Notes: generated by a model not told the origin, from the sequence alone. DNA of 64,000 bases from Veillonella rodentium (GCF_900187285.1 NZ_LT906470.1:1317501-1381500), one strand, 5' to 3'; counted from the first letter of the stretch, positions 8,166-16,320 are shown. Made by a program: numbers and translations.

Positions 8166-9427
8166 TTTTTATATTTTTTATTCAAAAACTTTCTCAAATA
8201 ATTAGCTGATTTTTTAGTAACAAAAGAAATATTTTCATCCTGGGAAAAAACTTTTTGAGCATTATTAATATAATCATGAAAATTACCATTCTTATTTTCA
8301 ATTAATTGTATATGTTTTTTGTGCTTAGAATTTTTATATTTTCTCCTATACCATTTTGTCCCTTTATATGTAAATCTATTAAATACTTTATATAAAGGTA
8401 TTATCTTTTTATGCTTAGAATCAATTGTGTCTATAGCTCTATTCTGCCGTGAGATCGCATGAGCCGATATAGCCATTTTACTAAAATATCGAGACAATGT
8501 TTTACCTCGTACGGATACATTATGTCCATCAAAAGAAAAACCTAAATAGTTAATCAAACAGCTCTTATGATTATCTAAATTACTTTCTTTACTATATTTA
8601 TTTGTAATATTTTCAATTTTATCACTGCTTACTTTAAAAATTTGCTTTTTTTCATCTTTAAAGGTTAGCCCATGAACAGCGACAACACAAGCCTTAAGTT
8701 TAGATAATATCTCCTCAATACTACAAAAAGAAGAAGGAAATATAAAAATAAAATCATCACTATAACGTTGGTAAAATCCACCATTACTATTAGCTAAAAT
8801 AGACAGACTCTCATCAAATTTTATCATATAAATATTAGATAACACTGCACTAATAGGAGTACCCTGTGCAACACCCTTATCACCTTTATCAGAATGAATT
8901 TCTACCTTATTCTTACCTAAACAATTAATATTAAGAATTCGTCCCCGATTAAAAGTTTTCTTATTAATCAGACGACGAGATTTTTTATTATCTTTTAATT
9001 TATGCCATTTTATAATATCTACTAATTCAACATATGATGCTCTTGTTACATTTTTGAAAACAGCAAATTCATCAGGATCTAATCTTTTCTTATCTAAAAC
9101 TATTTTTAGATTATTCTTTAAATATTCATGATCTAAATTATCAAAAAAATCTGTAAAATCACCAATAATGACATATAATTCTTCATCCTCTTGTTGTAAA
9201 TTACGCATAAAAGAAAATGCTTTATTGGCAAAATCAATATTATTCTGCTTCAGATTATTTCGATAAGCCACGGCAACTTCATTTAGGTGTTTTGATTCTA
9301 AATATTGATTATAAGACTCATTAAATTTATAAGCATAATATCTATAAATCCAGCTATCAATATGTGCAGCATAAAATATATGTCTCTTTTTATCAAAATT
9401 TATTGAGGCCTTCCTATATGATCTCAC
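8135..9427 (-). CDS. Reverse transcriptase, main fragment
   Basis: An open frame of 430 codons from a GTG at 9427 with no ribosome binding site; the frame continues upstream into IS30 copy B, as expected for an interrupted gene. RT motifs: IGDFTDFFDNLDH (motif A, catalytic Asp), GVAQGTPISAVLSNIYM (motif B), YQRYSDDFIFIF (motif C, the YxDD box as YSDD) and NYLGFSFDG (motif E). No maturase, endonuclease or integrase domain is seen, so it is not an ordinary group II intron protein. Short free-standing RTs like this include retron and defence-associated (UG/DRT) groups; I cannot assign the subgroup. The last residues (from KLNCRMKLNN) are encoded by IS30 copy A. Whether the fragment is expressed is doubtful. 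Confidence 0.8.
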   Translation of the reverse strand: MRSYRKASINFDKKRHIFYAAHIDSWIYRYYAYKFNESYNQYLESKHLNEVAVAYRNNLKQNNIDFANKAFSFMRNLQQEDEELYVIIGDFTDFFDNLDHEYLKNNLKIVLDKKRLDPDEFAVFKNVTRASYVELVDIIKWHKLKDNKKSRRLINKKTFNRGRILNINCLGKNKVEIHSDKGDKGVAQGTPISAVLSNIYMIKFDESLSILANSNGGFYQRYSDDFIFIFPSSFCSIEEILSKLKACVVAVHGLTFKDEKKQIFKVSSDKIENITNKYSKESNLDNHKSCLINYLGFSFDGHNVSVRGKTLSRYFSKMAISAHAISRQNRAIDTIDSKHKKIIPLYKVFNRFTYKGTKWYRRKYKNSKHKKHIQLIENKNGNFHDYINNAQKVFSQDENISFVTKKSANYLRKFLNKKYKKLNCRMKLNN

Positions 9428-9518
9428 CCATTTAGGTTTCGGTATTTCAAAATGAATTAATGGATAAAAGCCATGTGACTTAATTTTATTAGAATCTTGG
9501 ATATATTTTTTTACTTTA

Positions 9519-10693
9519 CTTAAATTGCAATATGAAATTGAACAGTATCCAAATCTACAATTTTATTAACTTCTTCAAGAAAGACATCCAAAGGGGTTCT
9601 ATAATTTAGAAGCTTGCGTGGCAAATTATTACACCATTGAAGTGTTCGTTGAATTGTTTCCTCCGAAACGGCTTTTATTGGCATTCCTTTCGGTATACAT
9701 CTACGAAGTAAACCATTATGCCTTTCGTTCGATCCACGTTCCCAAGCAGAATAAGGTCGAGCAAAATAAATAGACAAAGTTTCATTTTCTAAATCAGATA
9801 TCTCTGAAAACTCTAAACCGTTATCTGCAGTTATTGTTTTACATAAGCAGGCTAGATTAACATCTTTAAACGTATTTAACCATGCATGCAGTGTTTCTTT
9901 TACATCAGTAGCCCATGCTGATGGACATCGTAAAGCCACATACAATCTGCTTTTACGCTCAAGTAAAGAGATTAAAACATGGTCTGTCTTATCTTTTATT
10001 CCACGGACGGTATCTAATTCCCAATGTCCGAATTCCTCGCGCGTTTCAATATTAGGATCACGAAGCTCTATGGATTTACCAAGTTCTCGCTTATGTTTTC
10101 TAGAAATAGATTTTCGTTGGGAACGCCGTACTACCAATGGTAAATCAATTGCTTTTATTCTCAATACACCTTTGTGAAGATAATTATATAAAGTTTTAGC
10201 ACAAACCATTTCATTACGCACAAACAAACCCTTATGTTTAGCATATCCAACAGCAGCATCAAAGGACCAATGATCATTTAGAACTTTGCTTTCAATCCAA
10301 TTTATAAAAGATTCTATAGCACCAACTCTCATGGTATTAAAGGAGCCCATACGTTGTCTTTCATAGGTTGCCTGTCCAGAATCAGCTAAATATACAAGTT
10401 GAGATTTACCTTGTCGAATTTGAATTACAGTACCGCGTTTTAATTCTGTATAAATAGTTGTTCTGGAACGGCCCAGTGCACGTGAAATTGCAGTAATACT
10501 GTCTCCTAGAACGATTCTCTTTTCTAAATAAAATCGTTCTTCGAAGTTTAAGTGTTTGTTTGTGCGTAATGTCGTGTTATGATTATTGTAGTCCATAGTG
10601 ATTACCTCGGTTATATTTTGATTAGGCACCTAAATCATAACACAAGGTTCACTATGGATTTTTTATTTGTTCAATTTCATTCTACAATTAAGC
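9519..10693 (-). mobile_element. IS30-family insertion sequence, copy B (1175 bp)
   Basis: Same length, ends and orientation as copy A. Thirteen-bp direct repeats TTTTTTTACTTTA flank it (9506-9518, 10694-10706). It splits the RT gene after codon 31. Because its flanking repeat differs from that of copy A, the two inserted separately instead of moving together as a composite transposon. Confidence 0.88.
9520..10596 (-). CDS. IS30-family transposase, copy B
   Basis: 358 residues from the ATG at 10596, preceded by GAGGT at 7 nt. Domain order and catalytic residues match copy A: N-terminal helix-turn-helix, then HWELDTVRG, TITADNGLEF and PYSAWERGSNERHNG. Differences from copy A are scattered substitutions (for example the upstream frame reads NQNITEV, not KYNLTEV; AWATDVKETL, not ARAADVKETL), so the copies diverged slightly or arrived from different donors. 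The gene is intact and probably functional. Confidence 0.92.
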   Translation of the reverse strand: MDYNNHNTTLRTNKHLNFEERFYLEKRIVLGDSITAISRALGRSRTTIYTELKRGTVIQIRQGKSQLVYLADSGQATYERQRMGSFNTMRVGAIESFINWIESKVLNDHWSFDAAVGYAKHKGLFVRNEMVCAKTLYNYLHKGVLRIKAIDLPLVVRRSQRKSISRKHKRELGKSIELRDPNIETREEFGHWELDTVRGIKDKTDHVLISLLERKSRLYVALRCPSAWATDVKETLHAWLNTFKDVNLACLCKTITADNGLEFSEISDLENETLSIYFARPYSAWERGSNERHNGLLRRCIPKGMPIKAVSEETIQRTLQWCNNLPRKLLNYRTPLDVFLEEVNKIVDLDTVQFHIAI

Positions 10694-10810
10694 TTTTTTT
10701 ACTTTATTATAAGAAACCCATAAATCAAAATGATTATATTTTCTATTTAAAATAGATACCCTATTTTCCCATTCTTGAAAATCCATAAAAAGTCTCCAAA
10801 AATTGCAAAA

Positions 10811-10850
10811 CCCGTAAACAAGCCTTAGTGGCATAGCTAAAGTTTACGGG
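10811..10850 (-). ncRNA. Strong hairpin in the RT leader; possible ncRNA or attenuator
   Basis: CCCGTAAAC (10811-10819) pairs perfectly with GTTTACGGG (10842-10850), and GCC/GGC can pair inside the 22-nt loop. On the minus strand the hairpin is followed by TTTTGCAATTTTT and then the GGAG and ATG of the original RT gene. Retrons and several defence-associated RTs carry a structured RNA beside the RT, so this could be its partner RNA; equally it may be a terminator or attenuator. The sequence alone does not decide. Confidence 0.45.
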
Positions 10851-10938
10851 TTAACAGTTTACACCATATGTATTTTTATTACATAATCGTCCACTAAAAT
10901 CAATAACAATGTTTGATATAATTAAGGAGACACTAAAG

Positions 10939-11178
10939 ATGATACTTCAGCAGCAACTTAACAACACTTTAATAATATCAAGTGTCGTTACCTGTGTATT
11001 ACTATTAATAGCATATGCTCATTATATAGAACACAAGTACAGCAAACGAAATATATTATTTCGCTTGACATTATTAACAATGCTCCACAAGGTCTTGTAT
11101 ATAAATACATCCTTCTGTGACTCTATTATAACTCATTCTTATAAAAAAATATATAAGATATTAATCTTATTTTATTAG
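10939..11178 (+). CDS. Small hypothetical membrane protein
   Basis: 79 codons from the ATG at 10939, which follows AAGGAG (10924-10929) at 9 nt; an in-frame ATG at 10909 lacks a ribosome binding site. One clear transmembrane helix (TLIISSVVTCVLLLIAYAHYI, roughly residues 9-29) is followed by a basic segment and a hydrophobic AT-rich tail. No family recognised. It lies between the RT leader and a dead IS, in the 10787-11403 stretch that otherwise holds only the hairpin at 10811-10850. It could be a chance frame in AT-rich DNA. Confidence 0.35.
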   Translation: MILQQQLNNTLIISSVVTCVLLLIAYAHYIEHKYSKRNILFRLTLLTMLHKVLYINTSFCDSIITHSYKKIYKILILFY

Positions 11179-11303
11179 CAATGCTAAACGGGTTAAATAT
11201 ACCTATGAAAATGATAAACAAATCTAAACACTAACAATAATATTTATAATCCATAGTTGCCTTACCTTATTATTTATAAATACTGTCTATATATTTTACA
11301 ACC

Positions 11304-12371
11304 GTGAATTGTAAAATTATATTGCGACAAATAAAAAGACTCATATTGAAGATCTCATGTAAAATGTAAATAACCACAAATACATGACACGGAGGTCTCT
11401 AATATGAGCTATATACATCTTACCATAGAAAAACGAAGTCAAATAGAAATTTTAAGAAAAGAGAGGTACTCTATTCGTAAAATTGCTAGTTTAATTGGTG
11501 TCCATCATTCTACTGTAGCAAGAGAATTAAATCGTGTTAAAGGCGAATACTCTGCGATTAAAGCACAACAAGTAGCAACTAGCAAGTCTGCTAATAAAGG
11601 AAGACCAATAAAGCTAACACCTCAATTAGCGGCTTTAATTGAATCCGGATTACAACAAACTTGGTCTCCAGAAGAATTGGTTGGTGCTGAATTAGTTGGA
11701 ATTCTAAGCTTTAAGACAATATATTCCTAGATTCATCGTGATTTCCTTACTATAACGAAAACAGTACTTCGTCGGAAAGGGAAAAAGCCCGGTACACCAA
11801 AAAAGCGTGGACGATTCAATGTTAAAAGAACCATTAAAGAACGGACTCAAGAAGTTGAAAACCGGGAAGTTTTTTGGCTTTGGAGACTAGATACAATGGT
11901 TTAATCTAGAGGCAAAAGCAAAGGCTGTTTAGTTACATTTGTTGAAGGTAAAACTCGATTCTATGTAGCAATAAAAATGGATGACCGAACTAAGGATTCT
12001 ATGTTTTTAGCTATTATTTCGCTATCCAACACATTAACAAGTAAATTACTTAAAACTTTTACTATAGACCGTGGTAAAGAATTTGCGTGCTATGAACAGG
12101 TTGAAACCGAGTTTGGAATACCAATGTATTTTGCCGATGCTTATGCAGCATGGTAACGCGTATCTAATAAAAATAGTAATGGTTCACTTCAAGAGTTTTT
12201 TCCTAAGAAAATCGATTTAGCTAAAGTAACACTAGATAAACTAACAGAAGCACTAATGTTGATCAATAATCGACCTAAAAAATGCCTTGGGTTTAAAACC
12301 CCATTTGACATGTTTAAACATGAGATTAGAAAATTGGTTTAATTTTGTCGCATTATTTATTGCAATTCAAG
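11304..12371 (+). mobile_element. Second, degraded IS30-type element
   Basis: Imperfect inverted repeats bound the segment: GTGAATTGTAAAATTATATT... from 11304 and, reading inward from 12371, CTTGAATTGCAATAAATAAT..., both leading into TGCGACAAA. The enclosed transposase frame is broken by three stops. Sequence and ends differ from copies A and B, so this is a different IS30-type element. Confidence 0.75.
11404..12342 (+). pseudogene. IS30-family transposase pseudogene with three nonsense codons
   Basis: One continuous 313-codon frame with no frameshift, interrupted by TAG (11728-11730), TAA (11902-11904) and TAA (12154-12156). The start follows GGAGG. Before the first stop lie an IS30 helix-turn-helix (YIHLTIEKRSQIEIL, then IRKIASLIGVHHSTVAREL). 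Later parts include IHRDF, FWLWRLDTMV-stop-SRGKSKGCLVTFVEGKT, TIDRGKEF and YAAW-stop-RVSN, the decayed DDE core, and a final NNRPKKCLGFKTPFDMF. By position the stops replace residues usually Y, S or similar, and Q. Dead transposase. Confidence 0.85.
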
Positions 12372-12434
12372 TTATAATAAACAAAATCTATGACAAATCA
12401 TCCTTCTATCTATAACTAATGCTAATTATCAAAA

Positions 12435-13067
12435 TTAAAATTTACTACTCAAAAAAGAAAACTCTATTAATGTTTTCATAAATGAAACCCCATTCACAAT
12501 AATAAGTTTCCACCAAATAAAATAATGTATTTGACCATTATTTAAAGTATTATCACTTAAACATAATAAAATCCAAAGTGTATAGGCGATTAATATAGTA
12601 GAAATCCATAAATGTTTATACCCACTAGAAAACAGTTTAATTTTAAATAGCATATTCTTTACAAGCTGTTGGTTATGATTCATTGGTAAATCAGACTCAA
12701 ATATAAATTTACTAAAAACATTTTTTTCAAAATTAATACAAATTAATGATATCGCTGTCGTAATCGAAAATACTGTTAAAGATGCTATCAATAAATCTTT
12801 ATGATTATTATTTAATATTGGATATGTTACATTAATATTCGCCCACAATTCTATAGTAATTAATAATGCACCAGGAATAATAAAAGCTAAAATCAATATT
12901 TCTTCTAGCCAACAACTAATTATATATAAGAATTTTTTATTTCCAATATTAGAAATCTTCTCATATTGACACTTATAATAAGCATTATATATAAATTTAT
13001 AAAATAGTATTAATATAAAAATATAATATATATAGCTTACATAGTCAATACAGTCAATAACATTCAT
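12435..13067 (-). CDS. Hypothetical multi-pass membrane protein
   Basis: 210 residues, very AT-rich. About five hydrophobic segments: residues 11-28, 56-75, about 90-110, 152-172 and 185-200. GGAG lies 10 nt before the start ATG. The middle loop (KNVFSKFIFESDLPMNHNQQ) is polar and probably cytoplasmic. No family recognised. It is isolated between two IS wrecks, so its original partners may be lost. A small membrane effector beside helicases and RTs is common in defence islands, but nothing specific points to that here. Confidence 0.55.
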   Translation of the reverse strand: MNVIDCIDYVSYIYYIFILILFYKFIYNAYYKCQYEKISNIGNKKFLYIISCWLEEILILAFIIPGALLITIELWANINVTYPILNNNHKDLLIASLTVFSITTAISLICINFEKNVFSKFIFESDLPMNHNQQLVKNMLFKIKLFSSGYKHLWISTILIAYTLWILLCLSDNTLNNGQIHYFIWWKLIIVNGVSFMKTLIEFSFLSSKF

Positions 13068-13154
13068 CTTAATTATACTCCATATATAAATATTGATAAC
13101 ATTAATTTACAACAATAATAATTTATGCCTTTACTTAAATCTAAACAATAATTA

Positions 13155-13300
13155 TATAAAACTTTAACACACCACATTTCATTAAGCCTCCCCGCTTATG
13201 TGTAGCATATCCAACAGTAGTATCAAACGACCAATGATTATTAAGGGTCTTATTTTTATCCAATTTATAAAAAATTCTGTAGCACTTACTCTCATCTACT
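13155..13300 (-). pseudogene. IS30 transposase remnant (internal part, minus strand)
   Basis: Base-level similarity to the region around 7675-7800 of IS30 copy A, in the same orientation: CACATTTCATTA, TAGCATATCCAACAG, ATCAAA-GACCAAT and CAATTTATAAAA all align. No open frame survives. It is an internal piece only. Confidence 0.65.
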
Positions 13301-13316
13301 TTAAATTCACCCCTTA

Positions 13317-13649
13317 AACTACAATCCGGTGTAATAAATTTAAAGTTGTATTTGCAAATATATCTGACCTTGAAGATGATATACTATCTATCATACAAGG
13401 CCCTATTCAGCTTGGAAACGAGTCTCTAACGAAAGACATAACGGTTTACTTCGTCGCTTTATTCCGAAAGTAAAACAAATAGAAAGTATCTCAGAACATA
13501 CACTACGCTGAACTCTTCACTGTGTAACAACTTACCACGTAATATATTACATTACAAAACACCACAAAAAGTCTTTTTAGAAGAAGTTAATAAAATAGTA
13601 AATAAAATAGTAAATTTAAATACTGTTCAATTTCATATTGCAATTTAAG
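13317..13649 (+). pseudogene. IS30 transposase remnant (C-terminal part, plus strand)
   Basis: Reading rightward, pieces such as ISDLEDD, GRHN-like residues and, in one clean frame, NLPRNILHYKTPQKVFLEEV ending in VQFHIAI and TAA (13646-13648) match the C-terminus of copies A and B. The end TTGCAATTTAAG is identical to their terminal sequence. It is oriented opposite to the adjacent remnant at 13155-13300, suggesting an inversion or two nested insertions. The 13068-13767 gap holds nothing else I can support. Confidence 0.75.
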
Positions 13650-13767
13650 TTTTACTTTATCTATTTTAAACACTCCTCAACTTTCTTTTTTACCTAATCA
13701 TAATGTTATAATAATATTATTCAACATTTTTCATGAAAATTCCTTCATTTTAAATCAGGATTACAAA

Positions 13768-15750
13768 ATGATTATCTACTCATCCACAAAACAATCTTTT
13801 ATCAACGATTTCGAGCAAGGTGTCTTGGTCAAAAAATTACATCAAACATTAACAGAGAAATATCGTCGTGTTGGCGAATCTGAGATTCATTCATGGCAGA
13901 CCTCATTATCCTATATGGCTAATGTCATGCGTGATCTTGCCATACCGGACTTAGCTGGTGTTGCCATTGAATATATCGTTCCAAACACCCAAAAGCGTGT
14001 CGATTTTATTATTACCGGCCTTGATCAGAATAATAAAGAACACGTTATTATAGTTGAATTAAAACAATGGGGCGAAGCTTTCAAAGTAGAAGATAAGGAT
14101 AATATTGTATCTACCTATCTCAGCGGCGGACTTCGTGAGGTCACGCACCCTTCCTACCAAGCCTGGTCATACTGTAGCCTCATTGAAAACTTTAATGAAG
14201 ATGTACAGACGAGACCTATTGAGTTACATCCATGTGCATTTTTACATAACTTTGATGAAAGTATCTCAACTGAATTACGAGATCCAATCTATAGTGCTAT
14301 ATTAGACATATCCCCTATGTTTACATTAGGTCAGATGAATAACTTACGTAACTTTATCAAGACCTATATCCCAAAACCTGACACAACAAATATCATGGAA
14401 TCTATCGAGCATGGTAGGCTCAGACCGTCTAAAGCTCTTCAGGATTCGATTCTAAGTATGTTGAAGGGTAATAAAGAATTTGTTCTTATTGATGACCAAA
14501 AGGTTGAATTCGAACGCATAAAAAAAGCTGCTCTAGATGCTATTAAGAACAATCAAAAAACTGTATATATTGTTCGTGGCGGTCCCGGCACTGGTAAAAG
14601 TGTTGTAGCAATAAACTTATTGGCAGAATGTATTCATAATGGCTATATGGCTCAATACATTACATCTAATGCTGCACCACGTAATGTATATAGTACTATA
14701 CTACAAAAAGGGTTCAAGAAAACAGAGATTAAAGCATTATTCCAAAGTAGTGGCACATTCCATACACGTTCTAAAAATGCACTTCAAATTGCAATTGTTG
14801 ATGAAGCACATAGATTACGTGAAAAATCTGGAATGTACCAAAATGAAGGAGAAGACCAAATCAAAGAAATTATTAATGCCTCCCTCTTTAGTGTCTTCTT
14901 TATTGATCGAAATCAACGTGTTACATTTAAAGATGCAGGTACTATCGATAAAATATTAAAGTTTAGTACTGAGCAAAAGGCTCTTGTTTATGAGGGCGCA
15001 CTAGAATCCCAGTTCCGTTGTAATGGCTCTGACGGCTATTTAGCTTGGTTAGACAACGTTCTTCAAATTGCAGAAACAGCAAACTATGATGGTTTTGAAG
15101 GTGATTATGACTTTAGGATTTTTGATGATCCTAATGCTATGTATGCTGCTATAAAAGCAAAAAATGAGATAAACAATAAGTCTCGAGTTTTAGCAGGCTA
15201 TTGTTGGGATTGGCCTAAGGAAGGTCGAACAACTTCTCTTGTAAAAGATATCCAAATACCGGAACATAATTTTGGAATCAGCTGGAACTTAGGAAATTCT
15301 ACTACATATGCAATAGATCCAGATTCTATTAATGAAGCGGGCTGTATTCATACCACTCAAGGCCTTGAATTTGAATACGTAGGTGTTATTATCGGTGATG
15401 ATCTACGTTATGAAAATGGCAAACTCATCGTAGATATTAATAAACGTGCTAAAACAGATCAGTCTATCAAAGGTATCAAAAAAATTTTAAAAGAAAACCC
15501 TGAAGAAGGACATCGTATTGCAAATGAAATTGTAAAAAATACATACCGTACATTAATGACACGTGGTCAAAAAGGTTGCTACATCTACTGTACAAATAAA
15601 GACTTAGCCAATTACTTTAAATTAGCCTATAATCATCAGTTAAACTATACTTACAACGAACCTCAAGTTGTTCTAGCGACACAACCAATGGCCGCCGACA
15701 AACCGAATTCTAATATAGATGAACTTCACTCCAAGCTGCATAAGTTATAG
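13768..15750 (+). CDS. PD-(D/E)XK nuclease - DUF2075 helicase fusion
   Basis: 660 residues. The N-terminal domain has VDFIITG (Asp79) and IVELKQW (Glu97-x-Lys99), the spacing of a PD-(D/E)XK nuclease of the restriction-endonuclease fold. Walker A GGPGTGKS follows at 271-278, Walker B IAIVDEAHRLR at 342-350, and the C-terminal part has TTQGLEFEYVGVIIGDDL and RTLMTRGQKGCYIY, typical of the DUF2075 (Schlafen-like) helicase group. It should bind and cut or unwind nucleic acid using ATP. The gene stands alone, on the plus strand, facing away from the IS cluster. Its neighbours (helicase, RT) suggest a defence context, which is inference. Confidence 0.82.
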   Translation: MIIYSSTKQSFINDFEQGVLVKKLHQTLTEKYRRVGESEIHSWQTSLSYMANVMRDLAIPDLAGVAIEYIVPNTQKRVDFIITGLDQNNKEHVIIVELKQWGEAFKVEDKDNIVSTYLSGGLREVTHPSYQAWSYCSLIENFNEDVQTRPIELHPCAFLHNFDESISTELRDPIYSAILDISPMFTLGQMNNLRNFIKTYIPKPDTTNIMESIEHGRLRPSKALQDSILSMLKGNKEFVLIDDQKVEFERIKKAALDAIKNNQKTVYIVRGGPGTGKSVVAINLLAECIHNGYMAQYITSNAAPRNVYSTILQKGFKKTEIKALFQSSGTFHTRSKNALQIAIVDEAHRLREKSGMYQNEGEDQIKEIINASLFSVFFIDRNQRVTFKDAGTIDKILKFSTEQKALVYEGALESQFRCNGSDGYLAWLDNVLQIAETANYDGFEGDYDFRIFDDPNAMYAAIKAKNEINNKSRVLAGYCWDWPKEGRTTSLVKDIQIPEHNFGISWNLGNSTTYAIDPDSINEAGCIHTTQGLEFEYVGVIIGDDLRYENGKLIVDINKRAKTDQSIKGIKKILKENPEEGHRIANEIVKNTYRTLMTRGQKGCYIYCTNKDLANYFKLAYNHQLNYTYNEPQVVLATQPMAADKPNSNIDELHSKLHKL

Positions 15751-15768
15751 TATTCTATACAAACAGAA

Positions 15769-15802
15769 AGCCAGTAGTGCTATTTCTATAGCACCACTGG
15801 CT
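15769..15802 (+). terminator. Bidirectional terminator after the DUF2075 gene
   Basis: AGCCAGT-a-GTGCTA, a 6-nt loop, then TAGCAC-c-ACTGGCT followed by CTTATATTT. The stem is 13 bp with one mismatch. AGAAA precedes the stem, so it could also act on transcripts from the MmcQ-like gene. Confidence 0.75.
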
Positions 15803-15831
15803 CTTATATTTAAGAACAAAATCTATATACA

Positions 15832-15860
15832 TTACTATTACTATTACTATTACTATTACT
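15832..15860. repeat. Hexanucleotide microsatellite (TTACTA)
   Basis: Four perfect TTACTA units (15832-15855) and a 5-nt partial fifth that contains the stop codon of the MmcQ/YjbR gene. Copy number change would alter only the DNA just past that gene. Confidence 0.9.
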
Positions 15861-16215
15861 TCTTACCAACCAATCTATAACTCATATCCACCAGCATTTT
15901 AAGTTTCTCTACATCTTTATATCCTTCAATATCCACCGAGATCCAGTGCTGTTTATTCATATGATATGCAGGATAGATTCCACTTTCATGAATCAAATTA
16001 GGAATCAAATCAGGATCACATTTAAGATTTACTACATCCAATGATTCACTTATATCAAGTCCTACCTGCTGTCCATGAATATTAAAGATTCCCGCAAACC
16101 ATTTTTGATTGTCTCTACGTCGAATTACTACATAGTCAGGGTATTTTTCCCATGGATAGTCTACATCACAGATATATTCTTTTTGTATGTATTGAATTAA
16201 TTCATTACGATTCAT
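15856..16215 (-). CDS. MmcQ/YjbR family protein
   Basis: 119 residues, normal for the family. The pattern YPDYVVIRRRDNQKWFAGIF, then VNLKCDPDLIPNLI, YPAYHMNKQHWISV and a final LVDMSYRLVGKK is that of MmcQ/YjbR-like proteins, with a double-wing (CyaY-like) fold. They have been called DNA-binding, but the cellular role is unsettled. GAGGTGAG precedes the start at about 6 nt. A single-gene unit. Confidence 0.85.
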   Translation of the reverse strand: MNRNELIQYIQKEYICDVDYPWEKYPDYVVIRRRDNQKWFAGIFNIHGQQVGLDISESLDVVNLKCDPDLIPNLIHESGIYPAYHMNKQHWISVDIEGYKDVEKLKMLVDMSYRLVGKK

Positions 16216-16320
16216 CGTATCTCACCTCGTTTATATAGGCTAACTTTAATACATGTCTACGCATACAGCATTTATCCTATAAAATACCAATGCTTAAATA
16301 ACTTATATATAACTTATATA

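Larger units (their letters stand above)
6959..10786 (-). pseudogene. Reverse transcriptase locus broken by two IS30 insertions (reconstructable)
   Basis: Three pieces of one gene: 10786-10694 (start ATG with GGAG at 10794-10797, encoding MDFQEWENRVS...), 9518-8166 (main body) and 6977-6959 (last codons, TAA at 6959-6961). Each junction carries a 13-bp direct repeat: TTTTTTTACTTTA at 9506-9518 and 10694-10706, and TTTTTATATTTTT at 6978-6990 and 8166-8178. Deleting each IS with one repeat copy gives 93+1340+19 = 1452 nt, one uninterrupted frame of 483 codons plus stop. The restored N-terminus reads on smoothly through SHGFYPLIHFEIPKPKW into YAAHIDSWIYRYYA. The N-terminal break removes 31 codons from their ribosome binding site; the C-terminal break changes only the last few residues. 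Confidence 0.88.

Noticed and set aside
8135-9427. Group II intron-encoded RT
   Set aside because: No maturase (X/thumb-like) or HNH domain follows the RT motifs, and no intron RNA domain V/VI structure is apparent at either end.
6978-10706. Composite transposon made of two IS30 copies carrying an RT cargo
   Set aside because: Each copy has its own, different 13-bp direct repeat, and the RT reading frame continues outside both copies. The outer flanks do not match each other. Two separate insertions explain the data better.
10909-10938. Longer start for the small membrane protein at 10909
   Set aside because: The AAGGAG site at 10924-10929 would lie inside the gene; the ATG at 10939 is correctly spaced.
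11404-11730. A 108-residue helix-turn-helix regulator
   Set aside because: The frame continues past the stop with the IS30 DDE core in the same phase up to 12342 and is bounded by inverted repeats, so it is a truncated transposase.
15832-15860. Start of a CRISPR array
   Set aside because: It is a simple 6-bp tandem repeat without spacers. No CRISPR repeats were seen anywhere in the window.
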